DNA from: Pseudonocardia sp. HH130630-07
Lineage (GTDB): Bacteria > Actinomycetota > Actinomycetes > Mycobacteriales > Pseudonocardiaceae
Length of the DNA stretch: 64,000 bases
Direction of reading: 5' to 3'
Assembly: GCF_001698125.1 (NCBI RefSeq)
Contig: NZ_CP013854.1
Span: 4,836,001-4,900,000 of the forward strand
Position 1 is the first letter of the stretch; every line of letters begins with the position of its first letter. The translations under genes were made by a program, and so were the position numbers. Shown in pieces: positions 34,983 to 43,749 of this stretch. Below the pieces are notes generated by a model that was not told the DNA's origin, did no database searches, and saw nothing but the letters and a program-made list of their open reading frames with translations.

Positions 34983-35810
34983 ATGGCAAGGGCATCGACG
35001 GTCGAACGACTGGTCACCGACGAGCTGTGGGAGCTGATTGAGCCGCTGCTTCCCCGTCCTCGGCCACGTCGGCGAGGCGCGCGGACCGGCCGGCCACCAG
35101 TACCGGACCGGGCCGCGCTGGCGGGGATCGTGTTCGTGCTGACCACGGGGATCGGCTGGAACGACCTGCCGCCCGAGTTGGGCTGTGGATCAGGGACCAC
35201 CTGCTGGCGACGGCTACGCGACTGGCAGCGGGCGGGGGTCTGGGATGAGCTGCACCGAGTAGTGCTCGATCGGCTCGGCCAGGCCGGGGTTCTGGACTGG
35301 TCGCGAGCTGCGGTGGACTCGGTCAGCGTGCGCGCCAAGCGCCGCGGCGAACAGACGGGGCCCTCGCCGACCGATCGTGGGAAGGCCGGGTCGAAGTACC
35401 ACGTGTTATGCGACCGCAACGGCCTGCCGCTGCACGCGGTCGTGACCGGCGCGAACACCCACGACAGCCGGATACTGGCCGAGCTGCTCGACACCAACCC
35501 CGGCGTCCGCGAACGGCGCGGCCAGGCCGGACGCCCGCGGCGGCGTCCCGGCAAGCTGCACGCCGACAAGGGCTACGACTATCCACGGTGTCGCCGCTAC
35601 CTGACCGGGCGCGGGATCGGGGTGCGGATCGCTCGCCGCGGAGTCGAAGACTCCTCCCGGCTCGGCCGGGTCCGGTGGGTCGTGGAGCGCACGATGGCCT
35701 GGCTGCTGTCGTTCCGGCGGCTCGGGCTGCGCTACGAACGCTCCCGCACCAGCATCGAGGCCTTGCTGAAACTGGCGTGCGCGTTGATCTGTTTGCGCCG
35801 TCTGCCCTGA
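34983..35810 (+). CDS. IS5-family DDE transposase
   Basis: 275 aa from ATG 34983. N-terminal DUF4096-like DNA-binding part (LVTDELWELIEPLLPRP...TGIGWNDLPPEL...TCWRRLRDWQRAGVWDELH). The catalytic core has the first Asp in AVDSVSVRAKRRG, the second in LHADKGYDYPRCRRYL, and the WVVERTMAWLLSFRRLGLRYERS signature with the catalytic Glu. Single continuous ORF, no programmed frameshift needed. Confidence 0.92.
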   Translation: MARASTVERLVTDELWELIEPLLPRPRPRRRGARTGRPPVPDRAALAGIVFVLTTGIGWNDLPPELGCGSGTTCWRRLRDWQRAGVWDELHRVVLDRLGQAGVLDWSRAAVDSVSVRAKRRGEQTGPSPTDRGKAGSKYHVLCDRNGLPLHAVVTGANTHDSRILAELLDTNPGVRERRGQAGRPRRRPGKLHADKGYDYPRCRRYLTGRGIGVRIARRGVEDSSRLGRVRWVVERTMAWLLSFRRLGLRYERSRTSIEALLKLACALICLRRLP

Positions 35811-35828
35811 ACGACCCCTCGCGGTGGA

Positions 35829-36422
35829 TCAGGACCGCGCCGTCGCGCTCGCCCCGGCCAAACGCTCCAGCGCTCGGTCGGTGGCGACGAGGTCGAAGTG
35901 GTGTGGGTCGAACCGGTCCGAGCCCCACCACTCGACCCGCTCGGCGTGCTCAGCATGATCGGGATCGGCGAGCGCGTCGACGAACTCCGAGTAGCCGAAC
36001 ACCCCGCCCACATCCTCGGGCGGACACGCACCCTGACCCTCGACACAGCGTGGGTACCGCACCCCAGGCTCTGGGATGGTGACCGCGTCGACGACCAAAA
36101 CGTGGTGCCAGTTGTCGCCGAAGTCGTAGACGTAGCCGGCGTCATCACCGGCAGCCAGCACCCGGAACAACTTCGTCTTGGCCTCGTCGAGCGTGCCGGT
36201 GTCCCAATCCGGATCAGGCAGCCCGTAGCGGACACCGTCGATCTCGAATTCGTGCAGGTGGGAGTTGGTCCAGCCCATCGCGTCCTGCACGACCTCGTGC
36301 AGGACCGCGAGGCTGGCCTCACCCGGAACCTCGACCACCCGTCGCACGGTCGGCTCGACATCGACCAACACGATCTCGATCCGGAAGATCTTCGTCTTCG
36401 TCGTCACCCGAGGCCTCGCCAT
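35829..36422 (-). CDS. Plasmid pRiA4b ORF-3-like protein, IS passenger
   Basis: 197 aa from ATG 36422. Typical family strings: IFRIEIVLVDVEPTVRRVVEVPG, VVQDAMGWTNSHLHEFEIDG, YVYDFGDNWHHVLVVDAV, YPRCVEGQGACPPEDVGGVFGY. The function of this family is unknown. It is convergent with the transposase (18-bp gap) and lies wholly between the inverted repeats, so it moves with the element. It has no resemblance to transposition accessory proteins. Confidence 0.85.
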   Translation of the reverse strand: MARPRVTTKTKIFRIEIVLVDVEPTVRRVVEVPGEASLAVLHEVVQDAMGWTNSHLHEFEIDGVRYGLPDPDWDTGTLDEAKTKLFRVLAAGDDAGYVYDFGDNWHHVLVVDAVTIPEPGVRYPRCVEGQGACPPEDVGGVFGYSEFVDALADPDHAEHAERVEWWGSDRFDPHHFDLVATDRALERLAGASATARS

Positions 36423-36468
36423 GCTGCGATGCTCCCACCGCTCCTCGCACCCCCAGCACCCGCTCCCG

Positions 36469-36486
36469 GACTTCTGCAACGACCTC
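36469..36486 (-). repeat. Right terminal inverted repeat of the IS
   Basis: GACTTCTGCAACGACCTC, exact complement of the left end, followed by the duplicated TGA. Confidence 0.9.
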
Positions 36487-36568
36487 TGAGGTGCCCGTCC
36501 ACCGAACCGTCGCCGACCTGCCGAAACCTGCCGAACTCTGCTGATCAATGCCGATCTGGGAGCACACC

Positions 36569-37888
36569 GTGTCCGAGACGACCTCGCCGCCCGGCCCCGG
36601 GGCCGACGCGCCACCGTCCACCGTCTCCGCCCGCCGGGCCGCCGTCGCCGGTGGCGTGGGCACGCTGATCGAGTACTACGACTTCAGCGTCTACGCCTTC
36701 CTCGCCGTCACCCTCGGGCCGCTGTTCTTCCCCAGCGACGAGCCCGGGGTCTCGATCCTGCTGACGCTCGCCGTGTTCGGGTCGGCCTACGTCATGCGCC
36801 CGATCGGCGGCTGGTTCTTCGGCCGCCTCGGTGACCGGCGCGGCCGCAAGCACGCGCTGGTCGTCACCGTCGTCACGATGGGTGCCTTCTCCGGCGTGCT
36901 GGGCCTGTTGCCGGACTTCGCGACCGCGGGCGTGCTCGCCCCGGTCCTGCTCGTGCTCGTCCGGCTCGCCCAGGGCTTCTCCGCCGGTGGCGAGATCGGG
37001 GGTGCGGCGACCTACGTCGCGGAGTCGGCGCCGCCCGGCAGGCGCGGCCTCTACGGCTCGCTCACCCCGGTCGGCTCGACCCTCGGCTTCTCGGTCGCGG
37101 CGGCGGTCGTCGGCCTGGTCACCGCGTTCACCACGCCCGAGCAGATGACGGCGTGGGGCTGGCGGATTCCGTTCCTGATCGCGGTCCCGCTCGCCCTGGT
37201 CTGCCTGTGGGTCCGGGTCAAGCTGGAGGACACCGCCGAGTTCGAGTCCATGGCCCGGCGCAACGAGGTGGTGCGCAGCCCGCTGCTCAGCGTCGTCCGG
37301 GAGCGGCCGGGTGCGGTGCTGCGGGTGGTCGGGATCGCGATCGCGATGAACGGGACCGGCTACGTCGGCCTGACCTACTTCAGCACCTACCTGATCGGAA
37401 CCGAGGGCTTCGACCCCGGCTCGGTGTACTGGGCGTCGGCCATCGGCATCGCGCTGGCCTGCGCGACCTACCCGCTCGCCGGGATGCTCACCGACCGGTT
37501 CGGCCGGCGTCCGGTGCTCCTGTCGGCGTACGTGCTCTACCTGCTGATCGCCTGGCCGGCGTTCGCGCTGCTCGGCGCGACGTCGAGCATCGTGGTGGTG
37601 ACCCTGGTCTACGTCGTCTACATGGCGGTGAACGGGCTGGCGCAGGTCCCGGCGTTCCCGCAGTTCACCGAGCTGTTCCCGCGCCGGGTCCGCTACACCG
37701 GGGTCGCGCTCGGGTTCAACATCGGCACGATCCTCGCCGGTGGCACGGCGCCCTACGTCGCCGCGCAGCTGGTGCAGAGCACGGGGGACCCGATGTCGCC
37801 GGCGTTCTGGGTGTTCGGCGTCGCGCTCGTCGGGATCGTCACCGTCCTGACGCTGCGCGAGACCGGGCGGGAGCGGCTGCCGGTGTAG
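36569..37888 (+). CDS. MHS-family MFS transporter (metabolite:H+ symporter)
   Basis: 439 aa from GTG 36569 (GGGAG six bases before); ATG 36548 is in frame but lacks a site. 12 helices; the MHS signatures GTLIEYYDFSVYAFLAVTLGPLFFP, GRLGDRRGRKHAL and RLAQGFSAGGEIGGAATYVAE are clear. Relatives carry dicarboxylates, alpha-ketoglutarate or osmolytes. It probably belonged to the lyase/dehydratase operon and imports its substrate; the IS now lies between them. Confidence 0.88.
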   Translation: MSETTSPPGPGADAPPSTVSARRAAVAGGVGTLIEYYDFSVYAFLAVTLGPLFFPSDEPGVSILLTLAVFGSAYVMRPIGGWFFGRLGDRRGRKHALVVTVVTMGAFSGVLGLLPDFATAGVLAPVLLVLVRLAQGFSAGGEIGGAATYVAESAPPGRRGLYGSLTPVGSTLGFSVAAAVVGLVTAFTTPEQMTAWGWRIPFLIAVPLALVCLWVRVKLEDTAEFESMARRNEVVRSPLLSVVRERPGAVLRVVGIAIAMNGTGYVGLTYFSTYLIGTEGFDPGSVYWASAIGIALACATYPLAGMLTDRFGRRPVLLSAYVLYLLIAWPAFALLGATSSIVVVTLVYVVYMAVNGLAQVPAFPQFTELFPRRVRYTGVALGFNIGTILAGGTAPYVAAQLVQSTGDPMSPAFWVFGVALVGIVTVLTLRETGRERLPV

Positions 37889-37904
37889 CGGGTACACCGG
37901 AGCC

Positions 37905-38534
37905 ATGACCGACCGGTTCGACGGCTGGATCTCCGGCCTGGGCACCCGCGCGGGACGGCGGGTGGTCGTCGGCCACTGGCCGCGCTCGCCGCTGGGCCCG
38001 TTCACCGACGTGATGACCGAGGACGCCGACGGCCACCGGACGCTGCTCGCCCCGTCCGGCGAGGTCGCGGCGTTCGTCGCCGCCACGTACACCTTCGACG
38101 AGGTGCGGGTCGTGCCGGTGACCCACACCGCGCGCGGGGACCGCAGGCAGGTCGTCGCCGGGCCGCTGGAGATCGCCTGGCGGGTCGGTGGGCGCACGGT
38201 GCTCGGCGCCCTGCTGCGGCTGGTCCCGGCACCGCTGGCGGTGAACCGGTACTGGCTGCGCGGCATCGACCCGCTGGCCCGCCGGGTCCAGCCCGGGGTG
38301 CGGACCGTGGGCAGTGCCGGGGGCGGGCGGCGGGAGTACTACGGGGCCCGGGACCTGCACCGGGTCACCGCCGCCGTCGCCCGCTGGGACGGCGCGGATC
38401 TCGGCGGCCTGGCCCCGGTCGCGCCACCGGTGCGGTTCGGGTTCGGCTCGGCGCCCGGCACGCCGTCGCACGTGCGCATCACCACCCTGGTCGAGGACCG
38501 CCTTGACGGGAGACCGGCCGATTCCGGAAGGTGA
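37905..38534 (+). CDS. Hypothetical protein, 209 aa
   Basis: ATG 37905, 16 bp after the transporter. Soluble, no signal peptide or membrane segment except a weakly hydrophobic stretch at about residues 100-115 (VLGALLRLVPAPLAVNRYWL). Codon use and GC3 are like the neighbours, so it is likely real. I do not recognise a family. Its stop lies just before the B12 aptamer. Confidence 0.65.
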   Translation: MTDRFDGWISGLGTRAGRRVVVGHWPRSPLGPFTDVMTEDADGHRTLLAPSGEVAAFVAATYTFDEVRVVPVTHTARGDRRQVVAGPLEIAWRVGGRTVLGALLRLVPAPLAVNRYWLRGIDPLARRVQPGVRTVGSAGGGRREYYGARDLHRVTAAVARWDGADLGGLAPVAPPVRFGFGSAPGTPSHVRITTLVEDRLDGRPADSGR

Positions 38535-38542
38535 TCGGACAA

Positions 38543-38656
38543 CCGACGGCGGGTGGGGACCCGGGAAGCCGGTGCGAGTCCGGCGCGGTCCCGCCACTGT
38601 GAGCCGGCGCCGTCGTGCACGGGGCCGGTGAGCCAGACACCGGCCCCACCCGTCGG
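38543..38656 (+). promoter_or_regulatory. Cobalamin riboswitch
   Basis: The core GGGAAGCCGGTGCGAGTCCG ... GCGGTCCCGCCACTGT is present, and the B12 box GAGCCAGACAC is at about 38629-38639. The closing helix pairs 38543-38558 with 38644-38656 (CCGACG..GGTGGGG / CCCCACCCGTCGG). Between the aptamer and cobN lie a short CCTCC/GAGG region and a leader ORF whose ribosome site is the probable target of control. Confidence 0.93.
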
Positions 38657-38698
38657 ACAGCCTCCGTCCGGGACGAGGATCCCGAGGAAGGTCCGCCG

Positions 38699-38764
38699 AT
38701 GACGCGCGCCCGCACTGGCCCGGCCCCCGCCCCGACCACGCACCGGCCGGTGGGGTCCCGGTGA
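38699..38764 (+). CDS. 21-residue leader ORF between B12 riboswitch and cobN
   Basis: ATG 38699 is seven bases after GAGGAAGG (38684-38691), the best ribosome site in the leader. The peptide MTRARTGPAPAPTTHRPVGSR ends in a TGA that overlaps the cobN GTG (GTGA). Riboswitch control of this site with translational coupling would explain how cobN, whose own upstream site is weak, is regulated. The peptide itself need not have a function. Confidence 0.55.
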   Translation: MTRARTGPAPAPTTHRPVGSR

Positions 38765-41700
38765 TCCTCCTCCTGTCGACCTCGGACACCGACCTGCTCT
38801 CCGCCCGCGCCTCGGGTGCGGACTACCGGCTCGCGAACCCGAACCGGGTCACCCACGACGAGCTGGCCGCGATGGCGGAGGCGGCCGACGTCGTCGTCGT
38901 GCGGGTGCTCGGTGGCTACCGGTACTTCGAGGAGGGCCTGGACCTGCTCCGCGGCGGCGCGACGCCGCTGGTCTGCCTCGGCGGCGAGATGGCGCCGGAC
39001 GCGGAGATGATGGAGCTGTCGTCGGTCCCGGCCGGGGTCGCCGCCCAGGCGCACACCTACCTCGCCCAGGGCGGGACCGGGAACCTCGCCCAGCTGCACG
39101 CGTTCCTGTCCGACACCGTGCTGCTCACCGGCGAGGGCTTCGAGCCCCCGGTCGAGCTGCCCGAGTGGGGCGTCCTCGACCGCGACGGGACGCCGGCCGA
39201 CACGCCGGCCGACGGGCCGACGGTCGCGGTGCTCTTCTACCGAGCCCAGTTCCTCGCCGGGAACACCCGCTACATCGAGGCGCTCTGCGATGCGATCACG
39301 GCGAAGGGCGGCCGGGCGCTGCCGATCTGGTGCGCCTCGCTGCGCCAGGCCCCGGCCGCGCTGCTGGAACGCCTGCGCGACGCCGACGCCATGATCGTGA
39401 CGGTGCTGGCCGCGGGCGGGACCAAGCCGGCGTCCGCGCAGGCCGGCGGCGAGGACGAGGAGTGGGACGTCACCGCGCTCGCCGCGCTCGACGTCCCGAT
39501 CCTGCAGGGACTGTGCCTGACCAGCTCGCGCAGCACCTGGGAGGACAACGACGACGGGATGTCCCCGCTCGACGTCGCCACCCAGGTCGCCGTCCCCGAG
39601 TTCGACGGCCGGCTGATCACCGTCCCGTTCTCGTTCAAGGAGATCGACGACGACGGGCTGTCGGTCTACGTCCCGGACACCGAGCGGGCCGCCCGGGTCG
39701 CCGGGATCGCGGTGAACCACGCGAACCTGGGCCGGGTCCCGAACGCGGACAAGAAGATCGTCGTGATGCTCTCGGCGTACCCGACCAAGCACGCGCGGAT
39801 CGGCAACGCCGTCGGCCTGGACACCCCCGCGTCGGTCGTCGCGCTGCTGCGCACCATGGCCGCGGCGGGCTACGACACCGGGGAGTTCCCCGGCGTCGAG
39901 GCCGGGGACGGCGACGCCCTCATGCACGCGCTGATCTCCGCCGGCGGTCAGGACCCGAACTGGCTGACCGAGGAGAAGCTGGCCGGCAACCCGATCCGCA
40001 TCTCGTCGCCGGTGTACCGGCGCTGGTTCGACACGCTGCCGGAGGACTTCCGCTCCGGCGTCGAGGAGCACTGGGGCGCCGCGCCCGGCGAGCACTACGT
40101 CTCGAACGGCGACATCGTCGTCGCGGCGCTGCGGTCGGGGAACGTGACCGTGATCGTGCAGCCGCCGCGCGGGTTCGGGGAGAACCCGGTGGCGATCTAC
40201 CACGATCCGGACCTGCCGCCGTCGCACCACTACCTCGCCGCCTACCGCTGGCTCGCCGCTCCCGCGTCGGAGGGGGGCTTCGGTGCGCACGCGATCGTGC
40301 ACGTCGGCAAGCACGGCAACCTGGAGTGGCTGCCCGGCAAGACGCTGGGGATGTCGGCGTCCTGCGGGACCGACGCCGTGCTCGGCGACCTGCCGCTGAT
40401 CTACCCGTTCCTGGTCAACGACCCGGGGGAGGGGACCCAGGCCAAGCGCCGCGCGCACGCGACGCTGGTCGACCACCTCATCCCGCCGATGGCCCGTGCC
40501 GAGAGCTACGGCGACATCGCGCGACTGGAGCAGCTGCTCGACGAGCACGCCAACATCTCCGCCCTCGACCCGGCGAAGCTGCCCGCGATCCGCCAGCAGA
40601 TCTGGACGCTGATGACCGCGGCCCAGATGCACCACGACCTCGGCCTGGAGCAGCGTCCGGACGAGGAGGTCTTCGACGACATGCTCATGAACGTCGACGG
40701 CTGGCTGTGCGAGATCAAGGACGTCCAGATCCGGGACGGCCTGCACGTACTCGCGCTGGCCCCGTCCGGCGAGCAGCGGGTCGACCTGGTCCTGGCCATG
40801 CTGCGGGCCCGGCAGATGTGGGGTGGCGAGCAGTCCGTGCCGGGCCTGCGCCAGGCGCTCGGCCTCGTCGAGGACGGGTCGGAGTCGAACGCGCGCACCG
40901 ACGCCGTCGAGCAGGTCGCGCGGGCACTGGTCGCCGGGATGGAGGCGGCCGGCTGGTCCGCCGACGCGGCCCCGTCCGTGCTCGCCCGGGCGGGGCAGCT
41001 GCCCCCGGGCAGCGATCCCGCCGCCGTCGAGACGATCCTGCGGTTCGCCGCCGAGGAGGTCGTGCCCCGGCTGGACGCCACCGCGCACGAGCTGGACCAG
41101 GTGCTGCACGCCCTGGACGGCGGGTTCGTCCCGGCCGGGCCGTCCGGCTCGCCGCTGCGCGGGCTGATCAACGTGCTCCCGACCGGGCGGAACTTCTACT
41201 CCGTCGACCCGAAGGCGGTGCCGTCCAAGCTCGCCTGGGAGACCGGTCAGGCGATGGCCGAGTCGCTGGTCGAGCGGTACCGGGCCGACCACGGCGAGTA
41301 CCCGCGCAGCGTCGGGCTGTCGGTGTGGGGGACGAGCGCCATGCGCACCTCCGGCGACGACGTCGCCGAGGTGTTCGCACTGCTCGGCGTCCGCCCGGTC
41401 TGGGACGACGCGTCGCGCCGGGTGCGCGACCTGGAGGTGATCGACCTCGCGGAGCTGGGCCGGCCGCGGGTCGACGTCACGGTGCGGATCTCCGGGTTCT
41501 TCCGGGACGCGTTCCCGCACGTGCTCGCCCTGCTCGACGACGCGGTGGCGCTGGTCGCCGATCTCGACGAGGGCCCGGAGCAGAACTTCGTCCGGTCCCA
41601 CGTCGCCGTGGACCGGGAGCGGCACGGCGACGACCGCCGGGCACGCACCCGGATCTTCGGGTCCAAGCCGGGCACCTACGGCGCCGGGCTGCTGCAGCTG

Positions 41701-42372
41701 GTCGACTCCCGGGACTGGCGGGGCGACGCCGACCTCGCCGAGGTGTACTCCACCTGGGGCGGCTACGCCTACGGCCGCGGGCTCGACGGTGTCCCCGCGC
41801 GGGACGACATGGAGAACGCCTACCGGCGGATCGCGGTCGCGGCGAAGAACATCGACACCCGCGAGCACGACATCGCCGACTCCGACGACTACTACCAGTA
41901 CCACGGCGGCATGGTCGCCACGGTGCGCGCGCTGACCGGCTCGGCCCCCGCGGCCTACGTGGGCGACTCGACCCGCCCCGAGTCGGTGCGCACCCGCAGC
42001 CTGCACGAGGAGACGGCCCGGGTGTTCCGGGCCCGGGTGGTCAACCCGCGGTGGATCGCCGCGATGCGCCGGCACGGCTACAAGGGCGCGTTCGAGATGG
42101 CCGCGACCGTGGACTACCTGTTCGGGTGGGACGCGACGACGGGCGTGATCGCGGACTGGCAGTACGAGACGCTGACCGCGGAGTACGTGCTCGACCCGGA
42201 GAACCGCAAGTTCCTCACCGAGTCCAACCCGTGGGCGTTGCACGGGATGGCCGAGCGGTTGCTCGAAGCCGTGGACCGGGGGCTGTGGGAGTCGCCGGAG
42301 GCGGGCACGCTGGACGCGTTGCGGCAGGCGTACCTGGAGTCCGAGGGGGACCTGGAGGACGACGGGTCCTGA
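38761..42372 (+). CDS. cobN: Aerobic cobaltochelatase subunit CobN
   Basis: 1203 aa, full length. It begins ILLLSTSDTDLLSARASGADYRLANPNR as in actinobacterial CobN. The CobN/Mg-chelatase core is seen in GVEEHWGAAPGEHYVSNGDIV, HVGKHGNLEWLPGKTLGMSASC, NFYSVDPKAVPSKLAWETG and VRISGFFRDAFPHVL. It binds hydrogenobyrinate a,c-diamide and, with CobS and CobT, inserts cobalt using ATP. Under control of a cobalamin riboswitch and coupled to a leader ORF. Agrees with the aerobic CobG in the same window. Confidence 0.95.
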   Translation: MILLLSTSDTDLLSARASGADYRLANPNRVTHDELAAMAEAADVVVVRVLGGYRYFEEGLDLLRGGATPLVCLGGEMAPDAEMMELSSVPAGVAAQAHTYLAQGGTGNLAQLHAFLSDTVLLTGEGFEPPVELPEWGVLDRDGTPADTPADGPTVAVLFYRAQFLAGNTRYIEALCDAITAKGGRALPIWCASLRQAPAALLERLRDADAMIVTVLAAGGTKPASAQAGGEDEEWDVTALAALDVPILQGLCLTSSRSTWEDNDDGMSPLDVATQVAVPEFDGRLITVPFSFKEIDDDGLSVYVPDTERAARVAGIAVNHANLGRVPNADKKIVVMLSAYPTKHARIGNAVGLDTPASVVALLRTMAAAGYDTGEFPGVEAGDGDALMHALISAGGQDPNWLTEEKLAGNPIRISSPVYRRWFDTLPEDFRSGVEEHWGAAPGEHYVSNGDIVVAALRSGNVTVIVQPPRGFGENPVAIYHDPDLPPSHHYLAAYRWLAAPASEGGFGAHAIVHVGKHGNLEWLPGKTLGMSASCGTDAVLGDLPLIYPFLVNDPGEGTQAKRRAHATLVDHLIPPMARAESYGDIARLEQLLDEHANISALDPAKLPAIRQQIWTLMTAAQMHHDLGLEQRPDEEVFDDMLMNVDGWLCEIKDVQIRDGLHVLALAPSGEQRVDLVLAMLRARQMWGGEQSVPGLRQALGLVEDGSESNARTDAVEQVARALVAGMEAAGWSADAAPSVLARAGQLPPGSDPAAVETILRFAAEEVVPRLDATAHELDQVLHALDGGFVPAGPSGSPLRGLINVLPTGRNFYSVDPKAVPSKLAWETGQAMAESLVERYRADHGEYPRSVGLSVWGTSAMRTSGDDVAEVFALLGVRPVWDDASRRVRDLEVIDLAELGRPRVDVTVRISGFFRDAFPHVLALLDDAVALVADLDEGPEQNFVRSHVAVDRERHGDDRRARTRIFGSKPGTYGAGLLQLVDSRDWRGDADLAEVYSTWGGYAYGRGLDGVPARDDMENAYRRIAVAAKNIDTREHDIADSDDYYQYHGGMVATVRALTGSAPAAYVGDSTRPESVRTRSLHEETARVFRARVVNPRWIAAMRRHGYKGAFEMAATVDYLFGWDATTGVIADWQYETLTAEYVLDPENRKFLTESNPWALHGMAERLLEAVDRGLWESPEAGTLDALRQAYLESEGDLEDDGS

Positions 42373-42379
42373 GCGGACG

Positions 42380-42416
42380 GGGTCACGGCTCGCTCCTCGT
42401 GGGCGGGTCGTGACCC
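42380..42416. terminator. Hairpin between convergent cobN and XRE genes
   Basis: GGGTCACG (42380-42387) pairs with CGTGACCC (42409-42416), 8 bp with a 21-base loop, followed by TGTT. It lies between two converging genes and is a plausible terminator for cobN. Confidence 0.5.
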
Positions 42417-42438
42417 TGTTCAGCCCCGGGGTCCTCGG

Positions 42439-43749
42439 TCAGCGACCCAGGAACGCATCGTGCAGGTGATCGTCGAGATCGGCGACGAACCGTTCACCGC
42501 GCCACGGTCGGAGTTCCTGACGGACCTTCCGGATACGACGCATCGGCACGCGGCCGCCTGCGGCCGCCACGAGACCGACGACCTCGTGCAGGAGAGCGGC
42601 ACCGGCGACCGGATGTCCTCCCCGGATGCGGGTCAGCGCGAGATCGCTCCCGACGATGGCCCGCTGTACCCGGTCCCGGTTCGATGCGAGCGCCGCGAAC
42701 GCAGCACCGAGCCCCCGTTCCGCCTGCGTCAACCGGCCGATGTTCAGAGCGCACAACCCGGTGAAGCCGTCGAGGCGTGGTCCGGGGAAGCCGCTCCGGG
42801 CATCGCCGTCCGGCAACTGATCGATGCACCGCTACGCACGATCGAGCGCGGCCTCGGCATCACGGACGCTGCCGCAACGGCTCTGGACCTCGGCGTGAAC
42901 GGCGTGTGCCCGTGCCCGGACGGTGCCACGGCTCCCGGCGTGTGCATCCACGACGGCGGCCCGGGCGATGGGCAGAGCGACGTCGGGATCGTCGTGAGCG
43001 TGCAGAACGGTCATCGCCCGGCTGGTCAGCACCCTGGCCCGGCGCCAGCGATCGTCGAGCCGGGCTGCAGCCGCAGCCGCCCCGGCGTAGTGCGACGTCG
43101 CCGATCGGTCGTCGCCGTTCTCGAAGGCGAGACGTGCGGCGAGTGCCTCAGCGGTCACGACGAGGTTGATCGCGCCGGTCGAGCCGTCCGTCGCCGTCGA
43201 CGACCGGCAGTCTCGCAGGAGCGGTGCCAGCTCGACCTGCAGGCGGACGAACGGGACGACACCGACCTGCTCGTCCAGCAGGGCGACGTCGTGGTGGAGT
43301 GCCTCGACCATCGCGGGATCCGCACGTCCCGATCGCTCCCCTCGTGCAGGGGCTCCGGCGATGACACCGTCACGAGCCGTCGAGCCGAGCAGCTCGGCCA
43401 ACTGTGCCTCGGAGGCACCGAAGCCGCGCAGTGCATCGAGCACCTGTGCGCAGTCCGAGCCCGCACCGATGTCGGGTCGGCCGCCCGGGGTCCGCAGGTA
43501 GGTGTGCACGAGCAGACGTCGATAGCGTTCCGCGGGGCCGTTCGGCCGGCTCCGGCTCTCCCAGCGCGCGATGGTCCGCTGGATCCCGGCCACCGAGCCA
43601 CCAGCCGGGGCGGGAAGACCGATCTCCTGCGCGGTGGCACGCAGCGCGCGGGCGAGGTCCGCCCACGACCAGCCGCGACGCTCGCGTACCCGGCGCAGTG
43701 TCTCGGCTGCCGCGGCCCGGTCGGCCGGTGTGCGCGGTTCGGCTGTCAC
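42439..43749 (-). pseudogene. XRE/TPR transcriptional regulator interrupted by an in-frame TAG
   Basis: GTG 43749 overlaps the upstream stop (GTGA). Residues about 10-75 form a helix-turn-helix region (VRERRGWSWADLARALR...SVAGIQRTIARWESRSR); the rest is alpha-helical TPR-like, as in Streptomyces-type regulators. A TAG codon at 42834-42832 follows RDAEAALDRA, and the same frame continues without break through IDQLPDGDARSGFPG and another 125 or so codons to 42439. One base change (TGG or TTG to TAG) explains it. The truncated product of 305 aa might keep DNA binding. Confidence 0.8.

Larger units (their letters stand above)
34913..36486 (+). mobile_element. IS5-family insertion sequence with passenger gene
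   Basis: 1574 bp bounded by perfect 18-bp terminal inverted repeats (GAGGTCGTTGCAGAAGTC at 34913-34930 and its complement at 36469-36486). The 3-bp direct repeat TGA flanks it (34910-34912 and 36487-36489), fitting the TNA target of IS427-like members. It contains a complete transposase and, on the opposite strand, a pRiA4b ORF-3-like gene. Ends, duplication and ORF all appear intact, so insertion is probably recent. Confidence 0.9.

Noticed and set aside
36423..36614. Upstream extension of the pRiA4b-like gene to 36614
   Set aside because: It would cross the IS inverted repeat and leave the element; the ATG at 36422 gives the family N-terminus.
38479..42243. 1254-residue minus-strand open frame
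   Set aside because: Antisense shadow of cobN; no recognisable motif, biased composition.
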